Assembly: GCA_944375955.1 (NCBI GenBank)
Contig: CALWBE010000005.1
Location: forward strand, 31,285 to 95,284
Length of the DNA: 64,000 nucleotides
Direction: 5' to 3'
DNA from: an uncultured Clostridia bacterium
GTDB taxonomy: Bacteria; Bacillota; Clostridia; Oscillospirales; CAG-382
Shown here: piece by piece, positions 16,528 to 24,694 of the stretch
How positions within the stretch are numbered: position 1 is the stretch's first letter
How the letters are laid out: every line of letters starts with the position of its first letter
Translations under genes and position numbers: made by a program
Notes under the pieces: generated by a model
The model's input: the letters and a program-made list of their open reading frames with translations, nothing else
Database searches by the model: none
Told to the model about the DNA's origin: nothing

Positions 16528-17291
16528 AAACTGCTGTTATAACAGGTTCCTCTCGAGGAATAGGCTTTTCCATTGCAGAGGCACTGCATGATATGGGATA
16601 TTTTGTCGTTCTCAATTCTTCTTCATATAAAAAGGAAACGGAAGATAAATTTTTAAAAAGATTCGGAAAAGATTTCAGTTATATTTTCGGCGATATAAAG
16701 CAGCGCAGCACATGGAACTCTCTTATTGGCGCCGCAGAAAAAACCGGAAGGCTGGATCTTCTTGTTAACAATGCAGGAATTGCTCCTCCGGTAAGAGAGG
16801 ATATTCTTATTTCAAAAGAAGAAAATTTTGACATAGTTATTTCTACAAATTTGAAAGCAACATATTTTTTAACACAGACAGCGGCAAATTTTATGATTAA
16901 ATCGCTTAGCACCAATAAATATGACGATTATCGTCCTCGTATTATAAATATCGGCTCAATGTCCGCATATGTATCTTCAACAAACCGAGGAGAATACTGC
17001 ATATCAAAAGCAGGGGTATCAATGGTTACGGCGCTTTTCGCCGACAGGCTTGCTGAATTTAATATACCGGTCTTTGAAATCCGTCCCGGAATAATCAAAA
17101 CTGACATGACAAGCGCAGTTACTGAAAAATATGATAAATTGATATATTCCGGCAATGCTTCCGCTACCCGCCGCTGGGGTATGCCTTCGGATATATCAAA
17201 AATCGTTTCGTCGATAGCATCAGGTGCCTTTGATTTTTCTACCGGACAAATTTTCGACGCCGACGGCGGATTCCACATAAGAAGGTTGTAA
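16524..17291 (+). CDS. SDR family oxidoreductase (FabG-like)
   Basis: A 255-residue short-chain dehydrogenase/reductase. The NAD(P)-binding TGSSRGIGFSIAEAL glycine motif is at residues 7-21 and NNAG at about 87. The catalytic Ser/Tyr/Lys are in SMSAY and YCISKAG, and the C-terminal DADGGFH is typical. It starts within the last codons of the OYE gene (ATGA overlap), indicating translational coupling. It reduces a carbonyl or oxidises a hydroxyl on a substrate presumably shared with the OYE and TIM-barrel neighbours. Annotation as 3-oxoacyl-ACP reductase is possible by similarity but unlikely, because no fatty-acid synthesis gene is nearby. Seven bases separate it from the next gene. Confidence 0.87.
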   Translation: MKTAVITGSSRGIGFSIAEALHDMGYFVVLNSSSYKKETEDKFLKRFGKDFSYIFGDIKQRSTWNSLIGAAEKTGRLDLLVNNAGIAPPVREDILISKEENFDIVISTNLKATYFLTQTAANFMIKSLSTNKYDDYRPRIINIGSMSAYVSSTNRGEYCISKAGVSMVTALFADRLAEFNIPVFEIRPGIIKTDMTSAVTEKYDKLIYSGNASATRRWGMPSDISKIVSSIASGAFDFSTGQIFDADGGFHIRRL

Positions 17292-17298
17292 TAAAAAC

Positions 17299-18072
17299 AT
17301 GAACATAGGAATGACCTCTGTTACTTTTCGAAATAAAAATATATCTGAAATAGTAAATATAGCAAAAAAAGCAAATATTGATACTATAGAATGGGGCGGC
17401 GATATACATTGTCCGCCGGACAATCCCGACAAGGCTGTGCTTGCCGCACAGCTTACCGTTGAGCACGGATTAAAAATATCATCATACGGATCATATTTTA
17501 AACTCGGAGTATCAAATATCAGTGAATTTGAATCTGTATGCTCCAGTGCTAAACTGCTTTCAGCTCCTGTTGTGAGGATATGGGGATTTAATAAAAGTCC
17601 AGCTGAAACTTCGCGTGATGAATATGATAAATGTGTATCCGAAGCAAAAATTTTATCAGATACCGCAAAAAAATATTCGCTTACCGTTTGTTTTGAGTAT
17701 CACAGAAATACTCTCACACAAGATTCAAACAGTGCGCAGAGACTTATATATGACATCGGAAAAGAGAACATGAAGCTTTACTGGCAGCCCAATCCAGATA
17801 TATCTCATGAAAAAAACTGTTCTGAATTAAAATGCGTTTTGCCGTATGTAATAAACATACACTGTTTCCACTGGATAAATGAAGAAAACGAGAAAAATGC
17901 AAGGCATCTGCTGTCTGAGGGCAAAAAAGACTGGAATAATTATATTTCAATAGCTTCACAATCACGCAAGATTCAGAATATGATTATTGAATTTGTAAAA
18001 GATGACAGTGATGAAAATTTTCTTAATGACGCAGTATTTCTTAAAAATCTTATAAAAACATCTAATATATAA
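17299..18072 (+). CDS. Sugar phosphate isomerase/epimerase family TIM barrel
   Basis: A 257-residue protein of the xylose-isomerase-like/AP-endonuclease-2 superfamily. It starts MNIGMTSVTFRNK and has IEWGGDIHCPP, VRIWGFNKSPAET, TVCFEYHRNTLTQ, LYWQPNPDIS and NIHCFHWI, with metal-ligand-like Glu, Asp and His residues at strand ends. Relatives act as sugar isomerases, epimerases, inosose dehydratases or hydroxypyruvate isomerases. Located seven bases after the SDR gene, it completes a three-gene operon. Together with the SDR and OYE it suggests breakdown of a cyclic polyol or modified sugar, though this is inference. A strong terminator follows. Confidence 0.83.
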   Translation: MNIGMTSVTFRNKNISEIVNIAKKANIDTIEWGGDIHCPPDNPDKAVLAAQLTVEHGLKISSYGSYFKLGVSNISEFESVCSSAKLLSAPVVRIWGFNKSPAETSRDEYDKCVSEAKILSDTAKKYSLTVCFEYHRNTLTQDSNSAQRLIYDIGKENMKLYWQPNPDISHEKNCSELKCVLPYVINIHCFHWINEENEKNARHLLSEGKKDWNNYISIASQSRKIQNMIIEFVKDDSDENFLNDAVFLKNLIKTSNI

Positions 18073-18088
18073 AACAAATAATAATGAG

Positions 18089-18131
18089 CGCTCAACGACA
18101 ATAATTTTTTATATCCGTTGAGCGTTTTTTT
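18089..18131 (+). terminator. Terminator of the OYE-SDR-isomerase operon
   Basis: CGCTCAACG (18089-18097) pairs with CGTTGAGCG (18116-18124), followed by T7. Confidence 0.88.
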
Positions 18132-18235
18132 ATAAAGCAATTAAAATTGCAATTGTTTTATAATACTAAAACAAACATGAAAAAACACAAAGTGCATATA
18201 ATTTATCATGACAAAAATATATACGGAGACTAAAA

Positions 18236-19339
18236 ATGTGCAATTATGAAGACATATCCAAAAGATATGCAAAAAGTTCAGGGTTTGACTATGCCTTGCC
18301 GTATCACAGTACTGCGGAAGACAATATATCACCGGGAATAACTCCTCAAATGCTGTATAAGCATTATGGATATGATCCTAATAAAGATTTTACCGGGAAA
18401 AATATATCTATAGGTATAGTAACTGCTTTTGGGAACGATACAATACAAGAAGACCTTTACGATTTCAGCAAAGCTTTCTTTCTGCCGCAAACAAAGCTTT
18501 CAATAGTAAAAGGGACACGCAAAGCTTTTTACACCGCTCATACAAAGGATTTATGGGCTCTTGAGACTGCTCTTGACGCAGAATGGGCGCATGCTTTTGC
18601 ACCTGATGCAGAAATAAAGTGCTATTTTGCAGATTCGGATGATTTTAACGACATATTCTATATGATAAAAAAAGCCGGAAATGAATGTGATATAGTATCA
18701 TTAAGTTTCGGCAAAACCGAATTTGCCGGTCAGACAGAATATGAAAAAAACTTTGCGGATTCAAAAGCACTCTTTATATGCGCGTCAGGCGGAAGCAAAA
18801 AAGTCTGTTATCCTGCTGCATCAAGTTCAGTTATCGCTGTTGGAGGCTCAAGTATTTATTTTGACCGTGACGGTAGCCTAATTGGAAATGAGAGTATATG
18901 GCAAGACTCCTGTTACGGTCAGAGCAGATATATCAGTATTCCGGAACATCAGAAAAACCTATCTGATATAGAATTAGATAACAAGAAATTTCGGACAATA
19001 CCCGATCTTTCATTCTTTGCCTATGGCAACAAAGGAGCAGCTGTATATTTTAAAGGAAAGCGGAAGGATGTTTTCGGAACAAGCATATCTGCGCCATGCA
19101 TAGCCGGATTTTGTGCCTGCATAGCCCAGGCGGATAAAAGCATACTTACAGAAAAAGCCGCTTATTTTTATAATCTTTCGAAAAAATATAACGATTTTAA
19201 AAACAAACATAATTGCTTCTTAAGACTTTGTCACTCGCAGAATAACGAATCAATATGTTTTGACATTCGCTTCGGACTGGGCGTTCCGGACATGTCTGAA
19301 ATTCTTAAAAATGCTTGCTCTGAAAAAAGTTTCGGATAA
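18236..19339 (+). CDS. Sedolisin-like (S53) peptidase homologue, no prodomain, altered oxyanion site
   Basis: A 367-residue protein with the sedolisin/subtilisin fold. The sedolisin Glu-x3-Asp pair is in WALETALDAEW (E110, D114), and the serine is S283 in FGTSISAP. The FGLGVPD segment near residue 350 resembles the C-terminal calcium site. Two things are unusual. The oxyanion motif, normally SGDSG, reads ASGGSKK around residue 186, so the oxyanion Asp appears to be Gly. There is also no N-terminal prodomain or signal peptide, whereas classical members are secreted zymogens. The start is backed by an SD (GGAGA). It may be a cytoplasmic processing enzyme or a pseudoenzyme. It stands alone between two terminators. 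Confidence 0.8.
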   Translation: MCNYEDISKRYAKSSGFDYALPYHSTAEDNISPGITPQMLYKHYGYDPNKDFTGKNISIGIVTAFGNDTIQEDLYDFSKAFFLPQTKLSIVKGTRKAFYTAHTKDLWALETALDAEWAHAFAPDAEIKCYFADSDDFNDIFYMIKKAGNECDIVSLSFGKTEFAGQTEYEKNFADSKALFICASGGSKKVCYPAASSSVIAVGGSSIYFDRDGSLIGNESIWQDSCYGQSRYISIPEHQKNLSDIELDNKKFRTIPDLSFFAYGNKGAAVYFKGKRKDVFGTSISAPCIAGFCACIAQADKSILTEKAAYFYNLSKKYNDFKNKHNCFLRLCHSQNNESICFDIRFGLGVPDMSEILKNACSEKSFG

Positions 19340-19355
19340 AATTACTTAATTAAAA

Positions 19356-19386
19356 AAGCGCAGTCTGCCAAAAGGCGGCCGCGCTT
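19356..19386. terminator. Hairpin between convergent S53 and UDG genes
   Basis: AAGCGC (19356-19361) pairs with GCGCTT (19381-19386), with further GCC/GGC pairing around an AAAA loop. T/A-rich flanks on both sides suit a shared terminator. Confidence 0.6.
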
Positions 19387-19415
19387 ATATATATTTAAAA
19401 TATTTGTTTACAAGG

Positions 19416-19973
19416 TTATGCCTCATACATACGCTTTATCTCAAGCATATCTTTTAACATATCCTCACGTTTAGACGGATCATGCAAAAGAGCCGACGGA
19501 TGATAAACAGCGCACATGTTAAAAGCTCCTCTCTGAAACCACACCCCATGTTCTTTTGTTATATGAAAATCAGATTTTATTAAACGCTTTGCTGACACCC
19601 TTCCCAAACAAACAATTATTTTAGGGGAAACTAATCGCGTCTGTTCTCGAAGATATCCTATACATGCGTCTTCTTCTTCAGGCTTGGGATCCCTGTTTTT
19701 AGGAGGACGGCATTTTAATATATTCGCAATATAAACATCATTTCTGTCAATACCTACGGAAACCAGATATTTATCGAAAAGCTGTCCCGCTGCTCCTACA
19801 AAAGGAATTCCCGTCATATCCTCCCTCTCTCCGGGAGCTTCTCCGACAAACATAAGCTTGGCATTTTTATTTCCGGTACCAAAAACCGTATTAGTCTTTG
19901 TTTTTCCTAAAGGGCATAGCTCGCACCTGCCGCATCTTGCTTCCAGTTCTGTCCATTTTTCTTTATCGTCCAT
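19416..19973 (-). CDS. Family 4 uracil-DNA glycosylase
   Basis: A 185-residue Fe-S uracil-DNA glycosylase (UDGa type), which removes uracil from DNA at the start of base-excision repair. Cysteines near the N-terminus (RCGRCELCPLGKTKT) and in CRPPKNRDPKPEEEDAC supply the [4Fe-4S] ligands. Motif 1 is GEAPGE with PFVGAAGQLFDKYL, and motif 2 is HPSALL near the C-terminus. The length is typical. The gene is leftward, separate from mecA by 75 bases, and converges on the S53 gene. Confidence 0.94.
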   Translation of the reverse strand: MDDKEKWTELEARCGRCELCPLGKTKTNTVFGTGNKNAKLMFVGEAPGEREDMTGIPFVGAAGQLFDKYLVSVGIDRNDVYIANILKCRPPKNRDPKPEEEDACIGYLREQTRLVSPKIIVCLGRVSAKRLIKSDFHITKEHGVWFQRGAFNMCAVYHPSALLHDPSKREDMLKDMLEIKRMYEA

Positions 19974-20048
19974 AAATACCCTCTAAAACAAGCTTTTAAA
20001 GATATTATATAATATAATTTTGAAAAAAGAAAGAGGCTTTTATTAAAT

Positions 20049-20660
20049 TCAGCCCATGATTTTTTCTACTGCGCATTCCGCGCATACCAAATGGCAGTGT
20101 TCGCATATATAAGCCTTCATTTCAGGAGTTACCGTAAACATTTTTCCGTAATCCGCCGCAAAAGAATAATCCTTTTTTTCTCCGCAGAATTTTTTATTTA
20201 TGTACGAAGGCAATTTTCGTTGAGAATTGAATACTAATATAAAACTGTCTCCCGTTCCTGAATAAAGCGAAGAATCTCCACAAAATCCGGCAGTTTTCAG
20301 TCTTCCGCAAAGCATATACAATTTATCAGCATCGTCTGTAACACATGCGAGATCCTCGTTTTCATTTTCTGTCTGTGCTATGCATGTGTCACTTTTGCCG
20401 TCTTTCTCCGAAAAATCCGCGTTCTTTGTTATAAATAACTCGCATCCACCGTCTGCCGAAGGAAACACCCTGACAAACAACCTGCCGTTTCCCGCATTAA
20501 ATCCTGTCTTTATATATGCTATATCAAGCAGTTCCCATATAAAACGCTTTGTTCTTGTTTTTGTATAGTCAAGACTCTCTGCGTCAAGTCCGTTTTCATA
20601 TAACTCTTCTCGTGATATACTTATTTTTATGTTTTTGCTGTTTATATATGTTATGTCCAC
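20049..20660 (-). CDS. mecA: MecA-type adaptor protein
   Basis: A 203-residue protein resembling MecA, the adaptor that delivers substrates to ClpC-ClpP and represses competence in Bacillus. The N-terminal domain has ISREELYENGLDAESL, and an acidic linker (about 85-110) follows. The C-terminal domain has SLYSGTGDSFILVF, but the later part is shorter and ends with a cysteine/histidine-rich stretch (YICEHCHLVCAECAVEK) that is not standard and could bind metal. The start codon is GTG with a good SD (GAGAGGT). A minus-strand promoter lies just upstream. ClpC is not in the window. Confidence 0.82.
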   Translation of the reverse strand: MDITYINSKNIKISISREELYENGLDAESLDYTKTRTKRFIWELLDIAYIKTGFNAGNGRLFVRVFPSADGGCELFITKNADFSEKDGKSDTCIAQTENENEDLACVTDDADKLYMLCGRLKTAGFCGDSSLYSGTGDSFILVFNSQRKLPSYINKKFCGEKKDYSFAADYGKMFTVTPEMKAYICEHCHLVCAECAVEKIMG

Positions 20661-20702
20661 AGAATTTTACCTCTCAGGATTTCTCATGTATTTTATACTA
20701 TT

Positions 20703-20731
20703 ATTATAATACTTTCGTTACACTTTTGTCA
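20703..20731 (-). promoter_or_regulatory. Promoter of mecA
   Basis: On the minus strand, TATAAT at 20708-20703 with TGACAA/GTGACA 17-18 bases upstream (20732-20726). Confidence 0.55.
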
Positions 20732-20784
20732 CCGTATAATTTAAGGTATAAAAGGAAAAATGCGGAAAACATTTTTTATTTGAA

Positions 20785-20838
20785 TTATTTGTTAAAAAAA
20801 AGTCATTATTTGTTAAAAATATAATTAACGAACAAATA
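20785..20838 (+). promoter_or_regulatory. Phased TTGTTAA-type boxes upstream of rnf (possible Rex operator)
   Basis: The 360-base mecA-rnf gap holds two identical 14-mers, TTATTTGTTAAAAA, at 20785-20798 and 20806-20819, exactly 21 bases apart (two helical turns). An inverted AACAAATA follows at 20831-20838. Each direct copy contains the TTGTTAA half-site of the Rex redox-repressor consensus, but neither is a full Rex palindrome. Rex is known to control NADH-linked genes including rnf in some Clostridia. Confidence 0.45.
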
Positions 20839-20901
20839 TTGAATTCTATGTAAATACTTTCTCAAAAAGCTGTCAAAATCCTATTATCAGAAGTTTTTAT
20901 A

Positions 20902-20930
20902 TTGAAATCTGAAAAATTTTATAGTATAAT
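20902..20930 (+). promoter_or_regulatory. Promoter of the rnf operon
   Basis: TTGAAA (20902-20907), 17 bases, TATAAT (20925-20930). The predicted leader is about 85 bases before rnfC. Confidence 0.85.
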
Positions 20931-21020
20931 AAGTAATTGTAGAATTACGCATTTTATATGTCAAATATATTAAATATCTGCGTATAATGCAATATTTTTT
21001 AATGAAAGGAAGCAATCGAT

Positions 21021-22334
21021 ATGGCGATCACATTCTCCGGCGGTATTCATGTTGATGGCTGCAAAGGTACAAGTACTAAACCTATAGAAGATATGCCTGC
21101 CCCTGAATTTGTAGCACTCCCGCTTCAGCAGCATATAGGCGCGCCGGTAAAAGCCGTAGTTTCAGCGGGCGACCATGTTAAAATGGGACAAGTTATCGGA
21201 CGAAATGACAATGCTCTTTCATGTCCAGTTCATGCAAGCGTTTCAGGAACAGTAGAACGGATAGAAACAAGAAATTCTTATATAGGAGCCGGTAAAACTG
21301 AATTTATAATTATTAAAAACGACGGAAATTATGACCTCTGCGAGGACATAAAACCTTTGGAAAAAAATGTTACCGATCTTACCTGTGATGAGATAGTAAA
21401 TTCAGTCCGAGAAGCCGGCATATCAGGTATGGGTGGCGCAACTTTTCCTGCATATGCAAAGATTCAGTCGGCAATAGGAAAAGCAACCGAAGTCATTGTC
21501 AACTGTGCTGAATGCGAACCTTTTATTACTGCTAACCACCGTCTTTTGCTCGAACATCCTATGGATGTCATAAACGGTGTTAAAATACTTCTTATTGCAC
21601 TCGGTGTACATAAAGCCACCTTTGCTATCGAAGACAACAAGAAAAATGCAGCAAAAGTTCTTGAAGAACTTGTTGCAGATGACGAAATGTTTTCGGTAAA
21701 ATTACTAAAAACCAAATATCCCCAAGGCGATGAGCGGCAGATAGTATATGCTTTAAACGGCATTGAAATACCGACGGGAAAACTTCCAGCTGATGTAGGA
21801 TGCGTTATATTCAATGCTGAAACCTGCGCTTCTATATATCATGCTGTCGTTGAGGGCATGCCTCTGATTTCCAGAATAGTTACAATCGATGGAGACTGTA
21901 TCGCCGAATCTAAAAATCTGCGCATACCGCTCGGAACATCATACCGCGATATAATTGAGTTCTGCGGCGGAATAAAAGGAAATCTTTCAAAAATAATAAA
22001 CGGCGGTCCTATGATGGGTACAGCGCAATGGGATCTCGATGCTACGGTAACAAAAGGTACTTCCGCGCTTTTATTTTTCTCTGATAAATATGAAAAGAAA
22101 ACACAGCCATGCTGTATTCACTGCGGAAAATGCGTTTCGGTATGTCCGATGCACCTTGAGCCTGTATATCTTTCCATGTTTTCAAAAGCATCAGTGCTTG
22201 ATAAATGTTTGGATTATAATATAATGAGCTGCATGGAATGCGGTTGCTGTTCATACATATGCCCCGGAAATGTTCCAATAGTTCAGTATATTCGAGAAGC
22301 AAAAGACAAAATAAAAGCTAAACAGAAAAAGTGA
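21021..22334 (+). CDS. rnfC: Rnf complex subunit C (NADH-binding, Fe-S)
   Basis: A 437-residue peripheral subunit of the Rnf ferredoxin:NAD+ oxidoreductase, which couples electron transfer to Na+ or H+ pumping. It has the barrel-sandwich N-terminal region (PVHASVSGTVERIE), the flavin/NADH loop GISGMGGATFPAYAK near residue 133, NCAECEPFIT, the SLBB-like part, and two [4Fe-4S] clusters near residues 360-420 (CCIHCGKCVSVCPM and CMECGCCSYICPG). The length is typical for Clostridia. It is the first gene of a C-D-G-E-A-B operon. The SD GAAAGGA precedes the ATG. Confidence 0.97.
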   Translation: MAITFSGGIHVDGCKGTSTKPIEDMPAPEFVALPLQQHIGAPVKAVVSAGDHVKMGQVIGRNDNALSCPVHASVSGTVERIETRNSYIGAGKTEFIIIKNDGNYDLCEDIKPLEKNVTDLTCDEIVNSVREAGISGMGGATFPAYAKIQSAIGKATEVIVNCAECEPFITANHRLLLEHPMDVINGVKILLIALGVHKATFAIEDNKKNAAKVLEELVADDEMFSVKLLKTKYPQGDERQIVYALNGIEIPTGKLPADVGCVIFNAETCASIYHAVVEGMPLISRIVTIDGDCIAESKNLRIPLGTSYRDIIEFCGGIKGNLSKIINGGPMMGTAQWDLDATVTKGTSALLFFSDKYEKKTQPCCIHCGKCVSVCPMHLEPVYLSMFSKASVLDKCLDYNIMSCMECGCCSYICPGNVPIVQYIREAKDKIKAKQKK

Positions 22335-22357
22335 TTATATAATTGAGAGGTAATATT

Positions 22358-23335
22358 ATGGACTTTTTAAAGGTCACTTCTTCGCCTCATATGCGACATG
22401 AAGATTCTACACGAATCATAATGATTGATGTTATTATAGCTTTATGTCCGGCTCTTATATGGGCGATATATATTTTCGGCGTCAGGGCGCTTACAATAAC
22501 ACTTGTGTCTGTCCTTTCGGCAGTACTGTTTGAATTTCTATACCGCCTTATTATGAAAAAAAGTCAGAGTATCGGCGATTTTTCTGCTGCGGTTACAGGA
22601 ATGCTGCTTGCTTTTTCTCTTCCTGTTTCTGTTCCGCTGTGGATGCCCGTTGTCGGTTCATTTTTTGCTATTGTGATCGTAAAACAGCTTTATGGAGGAA
22701 TAGGCAAAAACGTTGTGAATCCTGCACTTGCCGCTCGCGTATTTTTATTTTTGGCATTTCCTTCTGAAATGGCGGCATTTACAAAACCGTTTGAAAAGCT
22801 TCCTATATTTGCAAATACAGATATCATAGCAACTGCTACTCCTCTTGCCAGTCTTAAGGAAGGGACAGCCCCATCACAAAGAACTTTTGATTTATTTCTC
22901 GGAAATAACCCCGGATGCATCGGAGAAGTTTCTGTACTTCTTCTTGCTGCCGGCGCTCTATATCTGCTGGCAAGAAAAATAATAACATGGCATATTCCGG
23001 TAGCTTATATAGCAACCGCTGCGGTAATATCTTATATTTTCCCCGGCAGCGGCATGGACGCAGTACAGTATGTTATCTGCGAGCTGTGCACCGGCGGACT
23101 TATTCTCGGAGCTTTCTTCATGGCAACCGACTATACCACAAGTCCGGTATCTGCAAAAGGAAGAATAATTTACGGAATAGGCTGCGGACTTATCACAATG
23201 TTCATACGTATATGCGGAGGTTATCCCGAAGGAGTTTCTTTTGCTATTCTTGTAATGAACTGCCTTGCCTGGTACATAGATAAATTTACAAAACCACGTG
23301 TGTTCGGAGGTGCTAAGAAAAATGAAAAAAAATAA
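22358..23335 (+). CDS. rnfD: Rnf complex subunit D (membrane, flavin-bearing)
   Basis: A 325-residue integral membrane subunit with about nine hydrophobic segments. The IIATATPLASLK stretch near residue 150 matches the region whose threonine carries covalently bound FMN in RnfD/NqrB. GGLILGAFFMATDYTTSPVS near residue 250 is also characteristic. I start at 22358 (MDFLKVTSSPH), after GAGAGG; the upstream TTG is out of keeping with the SD. The 3' end overlaps rnfG by 14 bases. Confidence 0.96.
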   Translation: MDFLKVTSSPHMRHEDSTRIIMIDVIIALCPALIWAIYIFGVRALTITLVSVLSAVLFEFLYRLIMKKSQSIGDFSAAVTGMLLAFSLPVSVPLWMPVVGSFFAIVIVKQLYGGIGKNVVNPALAARVFLFLAFPSEMAAFTKPFEKLPIFANTDIIATATPLASLKEGTAPSQRTFDLFLGNNPGCIGEVSVLLLAAGALYLLARKIITWHIPVAYIATAAVISYIFPGSGMDAVQYVICELCTGGLILGAFFMATDYTTSPVSAKGRIIYGIGCGLITMFIRICGGYPEGVSFAILVMNCLAWYIDKFTKPRVFGGAKKNEKK

Positions 23336-24062
23336 TTCCTCCGTTGTTTACATTTTAAATATAGCTATTCGCCTTGTCGTTATATGCGCCGTGATAGCTT
23401 TACTCGTAGCAACCGTAAACTATTATACGGCTCCTGTTATAGAAGAAAATAACCGTATCGCTACGGCAAATGCAATCTCCGCTCTCTTCGGAAATAAAGA
23501 AAATATCAGCTATGAAGAAATTAAAGATGTTTCCATTCCAGAAGATCAAATAAATACAGTCGATACAATTTACAGCGTAAAAGACTATGACGGTGTTTTT
23601 CTTGGATACAGCGTAAAATTATCTCCTACCGGATTTAAAGGTGACGTAGATCTTATTACAGCATTTGATACTGACGGATTTATTATCGGTGTTGAAATCA
23701 CCTCTACAAACGACGAAACAAGCGGTATAGGAACAAAGGTCGCTTCAAAAGATTTTACAAATCAGTTTATAGAAACAGCCGACAATCAAATTTCAGATTC
23801 ACCTGAAGAATATATTATTTCAGGTGCAACTAAAACTTCAAAGCCTGTTTCGCAGTCAATCATAACTGCAAAATCAATAATATCAAAGCTTATATCAAAT
23901 GCTGATAATAATGTTGAATTAACACCGAATAATAAAGTTGAAAATCCTCAGCTGAACGTTCCTGAAACAAACGTAAACAACAATGCCGAAGCTGATATTG
24001 ACAATACAGGCACACTGGATGAAAATAGCTCCGAAAATACTGACGGGGAGGTTATAAATTAA
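23322..24062 (+). CDS. rnfG: Rnf complex subunit G (covalent FMN)
   Basis: A 246-residue membrane-anchored, extracytoplasmic FMN-binding subunit. It has one N-terminal transmembrane helix (about 10-32), then the FMN_bind domain with GVEITSTNDETSGIGTK and the flavinylation motif SGATKTS near residue 170, where the threonine accepts FMN. The C-terminal 55 residues are a low-complexity Asn/Glu/Thr tail beyond the usual domain. The ATG at 23322 follows GGAGGTG and overlaps the rnfD end by 14 bases. An ApbE flavin transferase is not in this window. Confidence 0.95.
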   Translation: MKKNNSSVVYILNIAIRLVVICAVIALLVATVNYYTAPVIEENNRIATANAISALFGNKENISYEEIKDVSIPEDQINTVDTIYSVKDYDGVFLGYSVKLSPTGFKGDVDLITAFDTDGFIIGVEITSTNDETSGIGTKVASKDFTNQFIETADNQISDSPEEYIISGATKTSKPVSQSIITAKSIISKLISNADNNVELTPNNKVENPQLNVPETNVNNNAEADIDNTGTLDENSSENTDGEVIN

Positions 24063-24694
24063 TGATAAACATCAAAAAAATGTTTGCAAATGGAATTATA
24101 AACGAAAATCCTACTTTTGTGCAGCTCCTCGGCATGTGCCCTACTCTTGCAGTTACTACTTCTGCATTAAACGGTCTCGGAATGGGAGTTACAGTAATAT
24201 TTGTTCTTACTTTGTCAAACTTCCTTATATCTTTGCTTCGCAAATTTATACCTCAGCAAGTTCGTATAGCATCATATATAGTTATTATTTCAGGCGTTGT
24301 TACGGCAATACAGCTGCTTATAAAAGCTTATTTCCCGGACCTTGACAAATCCCTTGGACTTTTTATTCCGCTTATAGTTGTTAACTGCATAATTCTTGCA
24401 CGTGCAGAAGCTTTTGCCTCCAAAAATGGAATTCTGCCTTCAATATTTGACGGATTGTTTATGGGACTCGGCTTTACAATAGCTCTTACAATTCTCGGTA
24501 TTGTCCGCGAACTTTTGGGCGCCGGTACTATTTTCGGTTTTGATATTCTTCTAAGATTCGGATATACACCGATATTATTCTTTATATTGCCTGCCGGAGC
24601 TTTTATCACGCTTGGAGTACTTATAGCAGCAGTTAATTCGATTCGTCAAAAGGCTGCCGAATGCAAAAGAAAGAAGGAGGCTGAAAAATCATGA
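24062..24694 (+). CDS. rnfE: Rnf complex subunit E
   Basis: A 210-residue membrane subunit with about six transmembrane helices. GMCPTLAVTTSALNGLGMG near the N-terminus and LFIPLIVVNCIILARAEAFAS in the middle are the RnfE/NqrD signatures. Each contains a membrane cysteine that helps bind the intramembrane Fe-S centre with RnfA. The start overlaps the rnfG stop by one base, and the stop overlaps the rnfA start by four. The C-terminus is a charged cytoplasmic tail. Confidence 0.96.
   Translation: MINIKKMFANGIINENPTFVQLLGMCPTLAVTTSALNGLGMGVTVIFVLTLSNFLISLLRKFIPQQVRIASYIVIISGVVTAIQLLIKAYFPDLDKSLGLFIPLIVVNCIILARAEAFASKNGILPSIFDGLFMGLGFTIALTILGIVRELLGAGTIFGFDILLRFGYTPILFFILPAGAFITLGVLIAAVNSIRQKAAECKRKKEAEKS

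Noticed and set aside
13188..18072. Bile acid (bai) operon
   Set aside because: Enzyme classes are similar, but the OYE lacks the second half of BaiCD/BaiH and there is no CoA ligase, BaiE or transporter.
18136..18164. Promoter for the S53 gene
   Set aside because: A TATAAT at 18159-18164 exists but no acceptable -35 at 16-18 bases.
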